Shown: in pieces, positions 56,962 through 64,000 of the stretch
Position numbering within the stretch: position 1 is the first letter of the stretch
Layout of the letters: every line of letters starts with the position of its first letter
From: JANXPZ01 sp033853925
GTDB taxonomy: Bacteria; Eisenbacteria; RBG-16-71-46
Assembly (NCBI GenBank): GCA_033853925.1
Contig: JAWOLC010000011.1
Location: 12,061-76,060 of the forward strand
Length of the DNA: 64,000 nucleotides
Direction: 5' to 3'
Translations under genes and position numbers: made by a program
Notes under the pieces: generated by a model
The model's database searches: none
What the model was told of the DNA's origin: nothing
The model's input: only the letters and a program-made list of their open reading frames with translations

Positions 56962-59900
56962 ATGACCGCACCTCGCATTCTCGCCTCGACCGTGACAGCC
57001 CTTCTCCTCGGCGGCGCCGCGCTGGCCGACCCGCCGACAGGCGCCCGCGTGGATCGCGGGATCACCGCGCTGGAGGCCGGGCAGCCGGTGCCGCTGCGCA
57101 ATCGGCCGCTGCCCCAGCGGGCATCGCCGCGTGAGCGCGCCCGCGGCCGCGTGACCCCCGGCGAGATCGTGCCCTACGTGGAGCCCGCCGAGTACGGCGT
57201 GCTCCTCGAGTACGACGGCTCGCGCGCCTCGCTCGAAGCCGAGGGCGTGCGGGTCGCGAGCCAGGTGGGCCACGTGTTCACCGCCCGGGTGCGCAGTGAG
57301 GACATCGGGCGGCTGCGCGGCCTCGCCGGCGTGCGCAGCCTGCGGCTGGCCCGCTACCTGCGGCCGAACCTCAACGTGAGCGTCCCCGAGGTGCGCGCCG
57401 ACCTCGAGCACGCGGGGACCGGGACTCCGCCCGTCTACGCCGGTCGCGCCGGCCAGGGGATCCTCGTCGGCGACGTGGACACGGGCATCGACTTCACCCG
57501 CGCCGACTTCATGGATGGCACGGGCAAGACCCGCATCCTCTACATCTGGGACCAGACCGACGCCGCGGGGCCCAGCCCCGGCGCCTTCGGCTACGGCAGC
57601 GAGTGGACCAAGGCCCAGATCGACGACACGCCCGGCTCGGTGCGCCAGGTGGACTCGGACGGGCACGGCACCAACGTGGCCGGCGTGCTGATCGGCAACG
57701 GCTCGCTCACCGGCTGCAGCCAGCCCGCCTATCGCTACGTCGGCATGGCGCCACTCGCGCAGTTCGTGGAGGTCAAGACCGACTTCTCGGACACCGGCAT
57801 CATCGACGGCGTCAACTACATCTTCCAGAAGGCCGCGGACCTGGGCCTGGACTGCGTCGTGAACATCTCCCTGGGCGGGCAGGCCGGCCCGCACGACGGG
57901 TCCGACGTCTTCACCCAGTCCATCAGCGCCCTGGCCGGACCGGGCCGGATCGTGGTGGCCTCCGCGGGCAACGAGGAGGCGGACAACATCCACGGCCGGC
58001 TGACGACCACCTCGACCACCGTGGGCGTGGACAAGTTCACCCTCAACGTGCCGAGCTACACCCGGAATTCGGGCACGTTCAACGACTACTTCCTGGTGGC
58101 GGGCTGGTACGACCCGACCGTCAGCCTGAGCATCCGGATCAAAGGTCCCAACGCGTCCGACACTCTCAGCGTGGGCCTCGGCGGGGCGCGGGACAAGAGC
58201 ACGTCGAGCGGCAAGATCTTCCTCGTGAACCAGAACGTGAGCCTCGGCTTCGGGGGCACCGCGACCGGGCGGCAGTTCGAGCTGGAGGTCTACGACTCCC
58301 TGCAGACGAGCCCGCCCCGCGCCGGCACCTGGGAGATCGACGTGGTGGCCAACGGCTCGGCGAACATCGGCCAGCGCGTGGACATCTGGATGTACGCCGC
58401 CCAGCTCGGCTCGGCGGGCGTGCAGCCGGCCGTGGTCACGGGCCTCGACCTCAGCACGCTCGTGGGCGAGCCGGCAGATGGCGACAGCGTCTTCGCCGTG
58501 GGCGCGTACACCACCAAACCCTCCTGGTACTCGTGCGCGGCGGGGGCTTCGTACACCTTCAACCCGCCTCCCGTCCTCGGGGCCATCGCCTCCTTCTCCA
58601 GCGTGGGGCCGCGGCGGGACGGAGTGCTGAAGCCGCAGATCTCGGCGCCGGGGTTCGGCGTGGCCACCACGCACTCGACCCAGGCGGGGAGCATCGTGGT
58701 GCCGTGGGACGTGGACGACGGCGTGCACGAGATCACGGCGGGGACGAGCTTCTCGGCGCCGCACGTGGCCGGAGCCGCCGCGCTCTTCCTGCAGTACCTG
58801 CCGGGCTCGGGCCCGAGCCGGGTGATGCAGGCATTCGAGTCGCACGCCCGCGCGGACGCCTACACGGGAGTCGTGCCCAATCCCACCTGGGGCTACGGCA
58901 AGCTGGACGTCTACGGCACGATCGACCACGTGGCCCCGAGCGTCACCGTGACCTCCCCGGTGGGGGGCGAGACCTGGAAGGCGGGCTCGTCCCACTCGGT
59001 CACCTGGACGGCCACAGACGACGTGGGCGTGACCGTCGTGGACCTGGCCTGGTCCACCGATGGGGGCGCCACGTATCCCGACGTGATCGCCACGGGCCTC
59101 GCCAACACGGGCAGCTTCCCCTGGACGGTCCCCGACACCCCCACGGGTGCCGCGCGCGTGCGCGTGACCGCCCACGACGCCGGCGGCAATCTGGGCGTGG
59201 GCAGCAGCGCCGCGAACTTCACGATCGACCGCTGGACCATCACCGCCTCGGCGGGCGAGGGCGGGACCATCAGCCCGAGCGGCGCCGTGGGCGTGGTCGA
59301 AGGAGGCAGCCAGACGTTCTCGATCCGGCCCGCGGCCAGCTACCACGTCCTCGACGTGCTCGTGGACGGGGGCTCGGTCGGCGCCGACACGAGCTACGCC
59401 TTCACGAACGTGCACGCGAACCACACGATCGCCGCGAGCTTCTCGCAGACGCTGTTCGCCCTGACCACGACCGCGACGCGTGGCGGCCACGTGACGCGCC
59501 TGCCCGACCAGGCGGACTTCGCCGCCGGCACGAGCGTGACCCTCACCGCCGTGCCCGACTCCGGCTGGGCCTTCACCGGCTGGAGCGGCGACACCACGAC
59601 CACCGGCAACCCGCTGCTGCTGGTGATGAACGCCCCGCACGCGGTGGCCGCCGCCTTCGCGGACACGGCGCGGCCGAGCGTGAGCGTGCTCGCGCCCGCG
59701 GGAGGTGAGGTGCTCGGTATCGGCTCCACGGCTCACCTCGCCTGGAGCGCCGTGGACAACGTGGGCATCGGCCGCGTGGATCTGCTGCTCTCCCGCGCCG
59801 GCGCGGGCGGGCCGTTCGACTCGATCGCCACGGCCGTGCCCAACGCCGGCTCGTTCGACTGGGTCGTGACGGGACCCGCCACGACCGAGGCCTTCCTCCA

Positions 59901-60264
59901 GGTCGTCGCCCGCGACTCGGCCGGAAACGCGGGCTGGGCGGTGGGAGATTCCGCCTTCTCCATCCAGTCCACGACCGGCGTGGAGAGCGGCCCCGTCACG
60001 CAGCTCGAGCTTCCCCCGATCGCCCCCAATCCGACGCGCGGCGCGGGCCGGATCGCCTTCGCGGTGCCGAGGAGCGCGGCCGTCCGTCTGAGCGTGCTGG
60101 ACGTGCAGGGGCGCGAGGTCGCGCGGCTGGCCGACGGCGTCTACGCGCCGGGCCGCTACCAGATCCTGTGGAACGGCGAGGCCGGCGTGCGCCCGGGCCT
60201 GTACTTCGTGCGCCTCGCCACTCCCGAGCGGACGCTCGTGCGCCGCGTGGTGGTCACGAGGTAG
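56962..60264 (+). CDS. Secreted S8 subtilisin-like protease with Ig/InlB-like repeats and sorting domain
   Basis: 1100 residues from ATG 56962. Signal peptide STVTALLLGGAALADPP, an inhibitor-like propeptide (GVLLEYDGSRASLEAEGVRV), then the triad: Asp in GDVDTGIDFT, His in DGHGTNVAG, Ser in GTSFSAPHVAG, with NISLGG and ASAGNEE. An inserted beta domain lies between His and Ser. After about residue 655 come Ig, InlB-like, a second InlB-like (WAFTGWSGDTT), Ig, and a FlgD-like sorting end (IAPNPTRGAGRIAF). Predicted surface protease. Confidence 0.93.
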   Translation: MTAPRILASTVTALLLGGAALADPPTGARVDRGITALEAGQPVPLRNRPLPQRASPRERARGRVTPGEIVPYVEPAEYGVLLEYDGSRASLEAEGVRVASQVGHVFTARVRSEDIGRLRGLAGVRSLRLARYLRPNLNVSVPEVRADLEHAGTGTPPVYAGRAGQGILVGDVDTGIDFTRADFMDGTGKTRILYIWDQTDAAGPSPGAFGYGSEWTKAQIDDTPGSVRQVDSDGHGTNVAGVLIGNGSLTGCSQPAYRYVGMAPLAQFVEVKTDFSDTGIIDGVNYIFQKAADLGLDCVVNISLGGQAGPHDGSDVFTQSISALAGPGRIVVASAGNEEADNIHGRLTTTSTTVGVDKFTLNVPSYTRNSGTFNDYFLVAGWYDPTVSLSIRIKGPNASDTLSVGLGGARDKSTSSGKIFLVNQNVSLGFGGTATGRQFELEVYDSLQTSPPRAGTWEIDVVANGSANIGQRVDIWMYAAQLGSAGVQPAVVTGLDLSTLVGEPADGDSVFAVGAYTTKPSWYSCAAGASYTFNPPPVLGAIASFSSVGPRRDGVLKPQISAPGFGVATTHSTQAGSIVVPWDVDDGVHEITAGTSFSAPHVAGAAALFLQYLPGSGPSRVMQAFESHARADAYTGVVPNPTWGYGKLDVYGTIDHVAPSVTVTSPVGGETWKAGSSHSVTWTATDDVGVTVVDLAWSTDGGATYPDVIATGLANTGSFPWTVPDTPTGAARVRVTAHDAGGNLGVGSSAANFTIDRWTITASAGEGGTISPSGAVGVVEGGSQTFSIRPAASYHVLDVLVDGGSVGADTSYAFTNVHANHTIAASFSQTLFALTTTATRGGHVTRLPDQADFAAGTSVTLTAVPDSGWAFTGWSGDTTTTGNPLLLVMNAPHAVAAAFADTARPSVSVLAPAGGEVLGIGSTAHLAWSAVDNVGIGRVDLLLSRAGAGGPFDSIATAVPNAGSFDWVVTGPATTEAFLQVVARDSAGNAGWAVGDSAFSIQSTTGVESGPVTQLELPPIAPNPTRGAGRIAFAVPRSAAVRLSVLDVQGREVARLADGVYAPGRYQILWNGEAGVRPGLYFVRLATPERTLVRRVVVTR
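58931..59454 (+). repeat. Ig plus InlB-like cassette, second copy
   Basis: Matches 55671-56189 at protein level (GGETWKAGS, STDGGATYPDVIATGLANTG, WTITASAGEGGTISPSG, NVHANHTIAASF). C-ending codons prevail here. Confidence 0.75.
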
Positions 60265-60310
60265 CCGCGGGATCCGTCGCCTCGTCAACGGCGCGCCGCG
60301 CGCCCGCCGC

Positions 60311-61489
60311 TCACAAGCCGTCGTACTTCGAGTAGCCGCGCTCGTTCCAGTAGTCGGGCGGCTCGCTCGCCCCATAGGCGATCGCGGTCACGGCCTTGAT
60401 GTTCTTGAGCCCGAGCTTCATGGGGGCGACGAGGCGCAGCGGAGCGCCGTGCGCGACGGTGAGCGGCTCCCCGTCCTTGTGCGTGGCCAGGAGCGTCTGC
60501 GGATGCCGGGCCGTGCCGAGATCGAGCGACACGTAGTAGGGGTCCGAGTTGCCGTCCTCGTCCAGGTTCACGGCCGAGCGGAGCGAGGCCCAGCGCGCGG
60601 ACGGAGCCGGGGGAAAGGCGGCGAGGAGGTCGGCGAAGCGGATGCCGCCCCACCAGGCGATGGCGCTCCAGCCCTCGACGCAGACGAGGCGCGTCGTCTC
60701 CTCCTGCCGGACGAAGCGCCGCAGGAGCTGGGCGAGCGTGAGGGTCTCCTCGCGGCCCGAGGCGAGCCCCGAGAGGCGCAGCGTCCAGGCGGCCAGGTAC
60801 TCGGGGCCGGGCGTCTGGCCGTTGTAGTTGTTGCGCAGCGGCGTCACCTGCGAGCGGGCGTAGGTGCGGACGCGCCGGTCCCGCGAGTAGAGCGCCTCGG
60901 CCACGTCGTCGTCGAAGGTGAGCGCGCCGTCCAGAACTCTCTCGCGGCGGTCGCGCGAGAGCCCGACGCGCGCCGCGAGGGTGTCGAGGCGATCGTGAGC
61001 CCCGCGGGGCAGCAGGTGCGACTTCGCCCTCTCGGGCAGCAGCCACCACGCGGCCGCCGCCGCGCCCACGAGTCCCGCGCCGAAGAGGAGGAAGTCGCGG
61101 CGTGTCTGCGCGGCCAGCCGGCGGCGCGGGACCTCGACGGGAGCCTCGGGACGCTCGGCCAGGAACCCGAGGCGACGGCGCGCTCGCACGGGTAACCCCA
61201 CCGGCGCCAGCGCCGCCGCGGGTGGCGCAGTGCCCGCGGGCACCGCCGCCACCTCGCGCGCCGGCGAGGGCGGTTCCGTCGCGGGGGCGGCGGGGGCAAA
61301 TGTCGCTTCGGGCACCGCGCCGGGCTCGGCCACTTCGCTCGGCCTCGCGCCTTCTCGACCGCCTTCGGGCTTCTCGCTCGCCTCACCCGCAGGGATGGGC
61401 CCCGCAGCCGGGACCTCCGGCGCGTCCGGCCGGCCCGTCTCCTCGGGCTCCGGTGGAGTCCGCCGCGCCTCGCCGTCAATCGGGCTCAT
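60311..61489 (-). CDS. Molybdopterin oxidoreductase (sulfite-oxidase/MsrP-like fold)
   Basis: 392 residues. The catalytic domain shows RNNYNGQTPGPEYLAAW, the Cys ligand in RLVCVEGWSAIAWWGG and the His/Arg region LATHKDGEPLTVAHGAPLRL. A Tat-like segment (RRDFLLFGAGLVGAAAAAWW) lies near residue 129, behind an unusual Pro/Ala/Glu-rich tail of about 125 residues. ATG 61489 overlaps the stop of the cytochrome b gene by 14 nt, supporting the long form. Probably takes electrons through that cytochrome, like MsrPQ. Substrate unknown. Confidence 0.85.
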   Translation of the reverse strand: MSPIDGEARRTPPEPEETGRPDAPEVPAAGPIPAGEASEKPEGGREGARPSEVAEPGAVPEATFAPAAPATEPPSPAREVAAVPAGTAPPAAALAPVGLPVRARRRLGFLAERPEAPVEVPRRRLAAQTRRDFLLFGAGLVGAAAAAWWLLPERAKSHLLPRGAHDRLDTLAARVGLSRDRRERVLDGALTFDDDVAEALYSRDRRVRTYARSQVTPLRNNYNGQTPGPEYLAAWTLRLSGLASGREETLTLAQLLRRFVRQEETTRLVCVEGWSAIAWWGGIRFADLLAAFPPAPSARWASLRSAVNLDEDGNSDPYYVSLDLGTARHPQTLLATHKDGEPLTVAHGAPLRLVAPMKLGLKNIKAVTAIAYGASEPPDYWNERGYSKYDGL

Positions 61490-62282
61490 GCTCGGCTTCC
61501 CTCAGGCGGGCCGACCAGCCGGTCACCATCGAGCGGAAGGTGTCCCACCCGTCGGCGATGACCAGCACCACGTGCGGCACGACGAAGACGGCCAGCACGG
61601 CCGCGCAGAGGAAATGCACGATCCGCGCCCCGTCGTAGCTCACGAACAGGCGCTCCAGCCAGCCGAGGGAGACAGGTTTGTGCATGGCCCAGCCCGACAG
61701 CACGACCAGCGCCCCGCAGGCGACGACCACGAAGTAGGCGAGCCGCTGGAGCGCGTTGTAGCGCGAGCGCACGGGCGGGTGCGGCCAGGGCCGCCGCAGG
61801 AGCGCCATGGGCACGACGCCCAGGTAGTAGCCGATCATGCGGAGCCCGTCGCCGGCATCCGCGGGCCGGGGCAGGAGCGCGCGCCAGCCGCCGCCGGCGA
61901 CCAGGCCGACCAGGTAGAGCACGCCGTTGGCCATGAACAGATAGGCCAGGGCCCAGTGCAGTCGCAGAGCCGCGGCGAGCTGGTAGGGACCCAGGCTCAG
62001 GTGGTCGTACAGCCAGTTGCCCGGATTCCCGCCGCCGTCGGGGAACAGGCGCGCGAGGAGCATCCCGAGATCGGCGAGGTAGTCGCGGCTGCCCGTGAGC
62101 GGATCGCGGGCGTGCAGGAAGACGGGCGCGGCCCAGTAGATCGCCAGGCCGCTGGCGACGAGCCCGGCGAGGAGAGGCACGTTCAGCCAGTGACTCAGGC
62201 GCACGAGGGCGTGGTGCCTGCGCACGACGCGCACGATCCCCTCGTCTGCCCGGCCGGATGGAGTGGGACGGGGCATGGGCAT
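61476..62282 (-). CDS. Cytochrome b (b561/hydrogenase type) membrane subunit
   Basis: 268 residues, four to five helices. Candidate haem His: LSHWLN, RLHWALAYL, HFLCAAVLAVFVVPH. Opens the two-gene operon and overlaps the molybdenum enzyme gene. It would pass electrons between the quinone pool and the oxidoreductase. Confidence 0.87.
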   Translation of the reverse strand: MPMPRPTPSGRADEGIVRVVRRHHALVRLSHWLNVPLLAGLVASGLAIYWAAPVFLHARDPLTGSRDYLADLGMLLARLFPDGGGNPGNWLYDHLSLGPYQLAAALRLHWALAYLFMANGVLYLVGLVAGGGWRALLPRPADAGDGLRMIGYYLGVVPMALLRRPWPHPPVRSRYNALQRLAYFVVVACGALVVLSGWAMHKPVSLGWLERLFVSYDGARIVHFLCAAVLAVFVVPHVVLVIADGWDTFRSMVTGWSARLREAEHEPD

Positions 62283-62404
62283 GGGGCCTTCTCCGATTCG
62301 CCTGCGGCCGGAGGGCGGGCGTATTATCGTCTGGCACAGGCGTGGACGCCACCCCCGAGTCCGGCGGGCCTTCCGCCGGGCCTCACGCGCTCGAGAGCCC
62401 TTCC

Positions 62405-63967
62405 ATGAACGACCAGATCCCGCCCTCCAGTCCCTTTCCGCCCGACGACCTCGACCCCGACCGCGATCCCGGTGAGTCCGATTTCGCCCGCGCCCTCGCG
62501 GAGTTCGAGCGCGGCGCCAATGCTTCCGCGGCGGCCGCGGCGGCGGCCGAGATCGTGGTGGGGACGAAGGTGCGGGGCAAGGTCGTCACGGTGGGCGAGC
62601 AGTACACCCTGGTCGACTTCGGCGGCCGCAGCGAGGGTGTGGCCGAGACCCAGCGCCTGCGCGCCGAGGACGGCACGCTGCGCCTGGCGCCCGGAGACGA
62701 GCTGGACCTCTTCGTGGTCGAGGCCGGCGACCAGATCGTCTTGGCTCCGTCGCTGCGCGCCGACGCCCAGGCCGCCCTGCGCCAGGTGCGGGAGGCGCAG
62801 GCCTCGGGCCTGCCCGTCTCCGGGCGGGTCACCGGCCTCAACGCGGGCGGGCTCGAGGTGGACCTGGGCGGGGCGCGCGGCTTCTGCCCGCTCTCGCAGA
62901 TCGAGAGCGGCTTCTGCGCCGAGCCCGCCGCCTACGTCGGGCGGACGCTCGAATTCCTCGTCACGGCCGTGGGCGACGTGCGCGGCGGCGTGGTGCTGTC
63001 GCGCCGCCAGCTCCTGCGCCAGGCCGAGGAGGAGCAGGCGCGTCAGCTCCTCGCTTCGCTGGCGCCCGGCGTCGAGCGCGAAGGGACGGTGGCCCGGCTC
63101 GAGAGCTTCGGCGCCTTCGTGGATCTGGGCGGCGTGGACGGGCTCGTGCACGTCTCGGAGATCCGCCACGAGCGCACCGGCCACCCCGGCCAGGTGCTGC
63201 GCGTGGGCGAGCGCGTGCGCGTGCGCGTCCTGCGAATCGATCCCGGCAAGGGCGCCCGGCCGAGGATCGCTCTCTCCATCAAGGCGGCGACGCCCGATCC
63301 CTGGACCGGCATCGAGACGCGCTTCCACGCCGGCATGCGCGTGCGGGGCGTGGTGGCGAGGCTGGCCGACTTCGGCGCCTTCGTCACGCTGGCGCCCGGC
63401 GTGGACGGGCTGGTGCACGTGACGGAGGCCGCGGCCAAGCGCGTCTCGCACGTGAAGGAGGTGCTCGCTCCGGGGCAGGAGATCGACGCCGTGGTGATGA
63501 GCGTGGACCCGGCGAAGAAGCGCATCTCGCTCTCGATCCGCGAGCTGGAAGCCGCCTTCCAGGCTCCGGCGCCGGCCCCGGCGGCGGGCGACATCGTGGA
63601 GGGGCGCGTGGCGGGAGTGAAGCCCTTCGGGGTGTTCGTGGACCTGCCCGACTACGGCCTGCGGGTGACGGGGCTGCTGCCGCGGGAGGAGACGGGGGAG
63701 CCGCGGGGCGCGGATCTCTCGCGTCGCTTCTCGGTGGGTCTGCCTCTGCAGGTGGAGATCCTGGAAGTGAAGAAGGAGCGGATCCGCCTGGGACTCGTGC
63801 ACTCCCTGCCGGCGGGCTCCGAGCCTCCGGCGGCCCCGGTTTCGCCCGCCGCGCCCGCACCGCCCCCGAATCGCGCCCCCGAGCCCGAGCTGACCACGAT
63901 GGCGATCGCCCTGCGCAAGGCCATGGAGGAGGCGAGGAGGAAGCAGGAGGGCAGCGGGACGCCCTGA
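62405..63967 (+). CDS. S1-repeat RNA-binding protein
   Basis: 520 residues, no signal. At least five S1-like OB folds: GTKVRGKVVTVGEQYTLVDF, LPVSGRVTGLNAGGLEVDL, REGTVARLESFGAFVDLGG, VRGVVARLADFGAFVTL and VEGRVAGVKPFGVFVDL. Typical DGLVHVSEI and DGLVHVTEA lines follow. Related to ribosomal protein S1; the acidic N-terminus and the Pro-rich tail differ. It is probably a translation or RNA-stability factor rather than S1 itself. Confidence 0.9.
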   Translation: MNDQIPPSSPFPPDDLDPDRDPGESDFARALAEFERGANASAAAAAAAEIVVGTKVRGKVVTVGEQYTLVDFGGRSEGVAETQRLRAEDGTLRLAPGDELDLFVVEAGDQIVLAPSLRADAQAALRQVREAQASGLPVSGRVTGLNAGGLEVDLGGARGFCPLSQIESGFCAEPAAYVGRTLEFLVTAVGDVRGGVVLSRRQLLRQAEEEQARQLLASLAPGVEREGTVARLESFGAFVDLGGVDGLVHVSEIRHERTGHPGQVLRVGERVRVRVLRIDPGKGARPRIALSIKAATPDPWTGIETRFHAGMRVRGVVARLADFGAFVTLAPGVDGLVHVTEAAAKRVSHVKEVLAPGQEIDAVVMSVDPAKKRISLSIRELEAAFQAPAPAPAAGDIVEGRVAGVKPFGVFVDLPDYGLRVTGLLPREETGEPRGADLSRRFSVGLPLQVEILEVKKERIRLGLVHSLPAGSEPPAAPVSPAAPAPPPNRAPEPELTTMAIALRKAMEEARRKQEGSGTP

Positions 63968-63976
63968 GGAGGCGGC

Positions 63977-64000
63977 GTGCGCGTCGACTGGCTCTTCCCC
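63977..64000 (+). CDS. Start of the next gene (cut by window end)
   Basis: GTG 63977 stands 4 nt after GAGGAGG and reads VRVDWLFP before the window ends. Too short to name. Confidence 0.4.

Overview
The window is bacterial, very GC-rich and gene-dense. Many exported proteins end in a FlgD/Ig-like sorting-type domain, there is a PorV/PorQ-family outer-membrane protein, a TonB-dependent receptor without SusD, and a Ser/Thr kinase fused to a TolB-like propeller. This suggests a Gram-negative of the Fibrobacterota-Chlorobi-Bacteroidota side or a candidate phylum such as Eisenbacteria. That placement is inference from protein style; no rRNA, tRNA, CRISPR array, IS element or prophage was seen.

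Layout. 0-12.3 kb: a kinase/propeller gene, a thioredoxin-TPR gene whose catalytic Cys codon is an in-frame TGA (candidate selenoprotein), two divergent CPBP membrane proteins, an alpha/beta hydrolase, an EAL-HDOD gene broken by one missing base, an EamA transporter, a lipoprotein, an M24 peptidase, an ACT protein and a gutted aromatic amino acid decarboxylase relic.

12.6-39.2 kb: a carbohydrate-use locus. Eleven co-directional genes (CBM9-like protein, TonB receptor, large sorted protein, PorV-like protein, glycoamylase/GH144-type enzyme, LacI regulator, second glycoamylase, ABC binding protein and two permeases, discoidin/six-hairpin enzyme) face a leftward pair (GH94 phosphorylase, small secreted protein), followed by a GH35 gene. 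Two LacI-type operators, placed in the same register over the -10 box of a TTGAC(A/G)-N17 promoter, lie ahead of the rightward operon and of the leftward secreted protein. The enzyme mix fits a beta-glucan, possibly beta-1,2-glucan, pathway: surface cleavage, outer- then inner-membrane uptake, phosphorolysis.

39.4-53.1 kb: a lipoprotein hydrolase, small membrane proteins (YtxH type), an M14 carboxypeptidase, a DUF6526 protein, an OYE-type flavoprotein, a histidine kinase plus sigma-54 response regulator pair, a tandem pair of small paralogous proteins, a PAS-kinase-receiver hybrid and a B12/radical SAM protein. 53.2-64 kb: DCC protein, exported MsrA, a secreted ComEC-like metallo-beta-lactamase and a secreted subtilase that share repeat cassettes, a molybdopterin oxidoreductase with its cytochrome b, and an S1-repeat RNA-binding protein. 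The last bases start one more gene.
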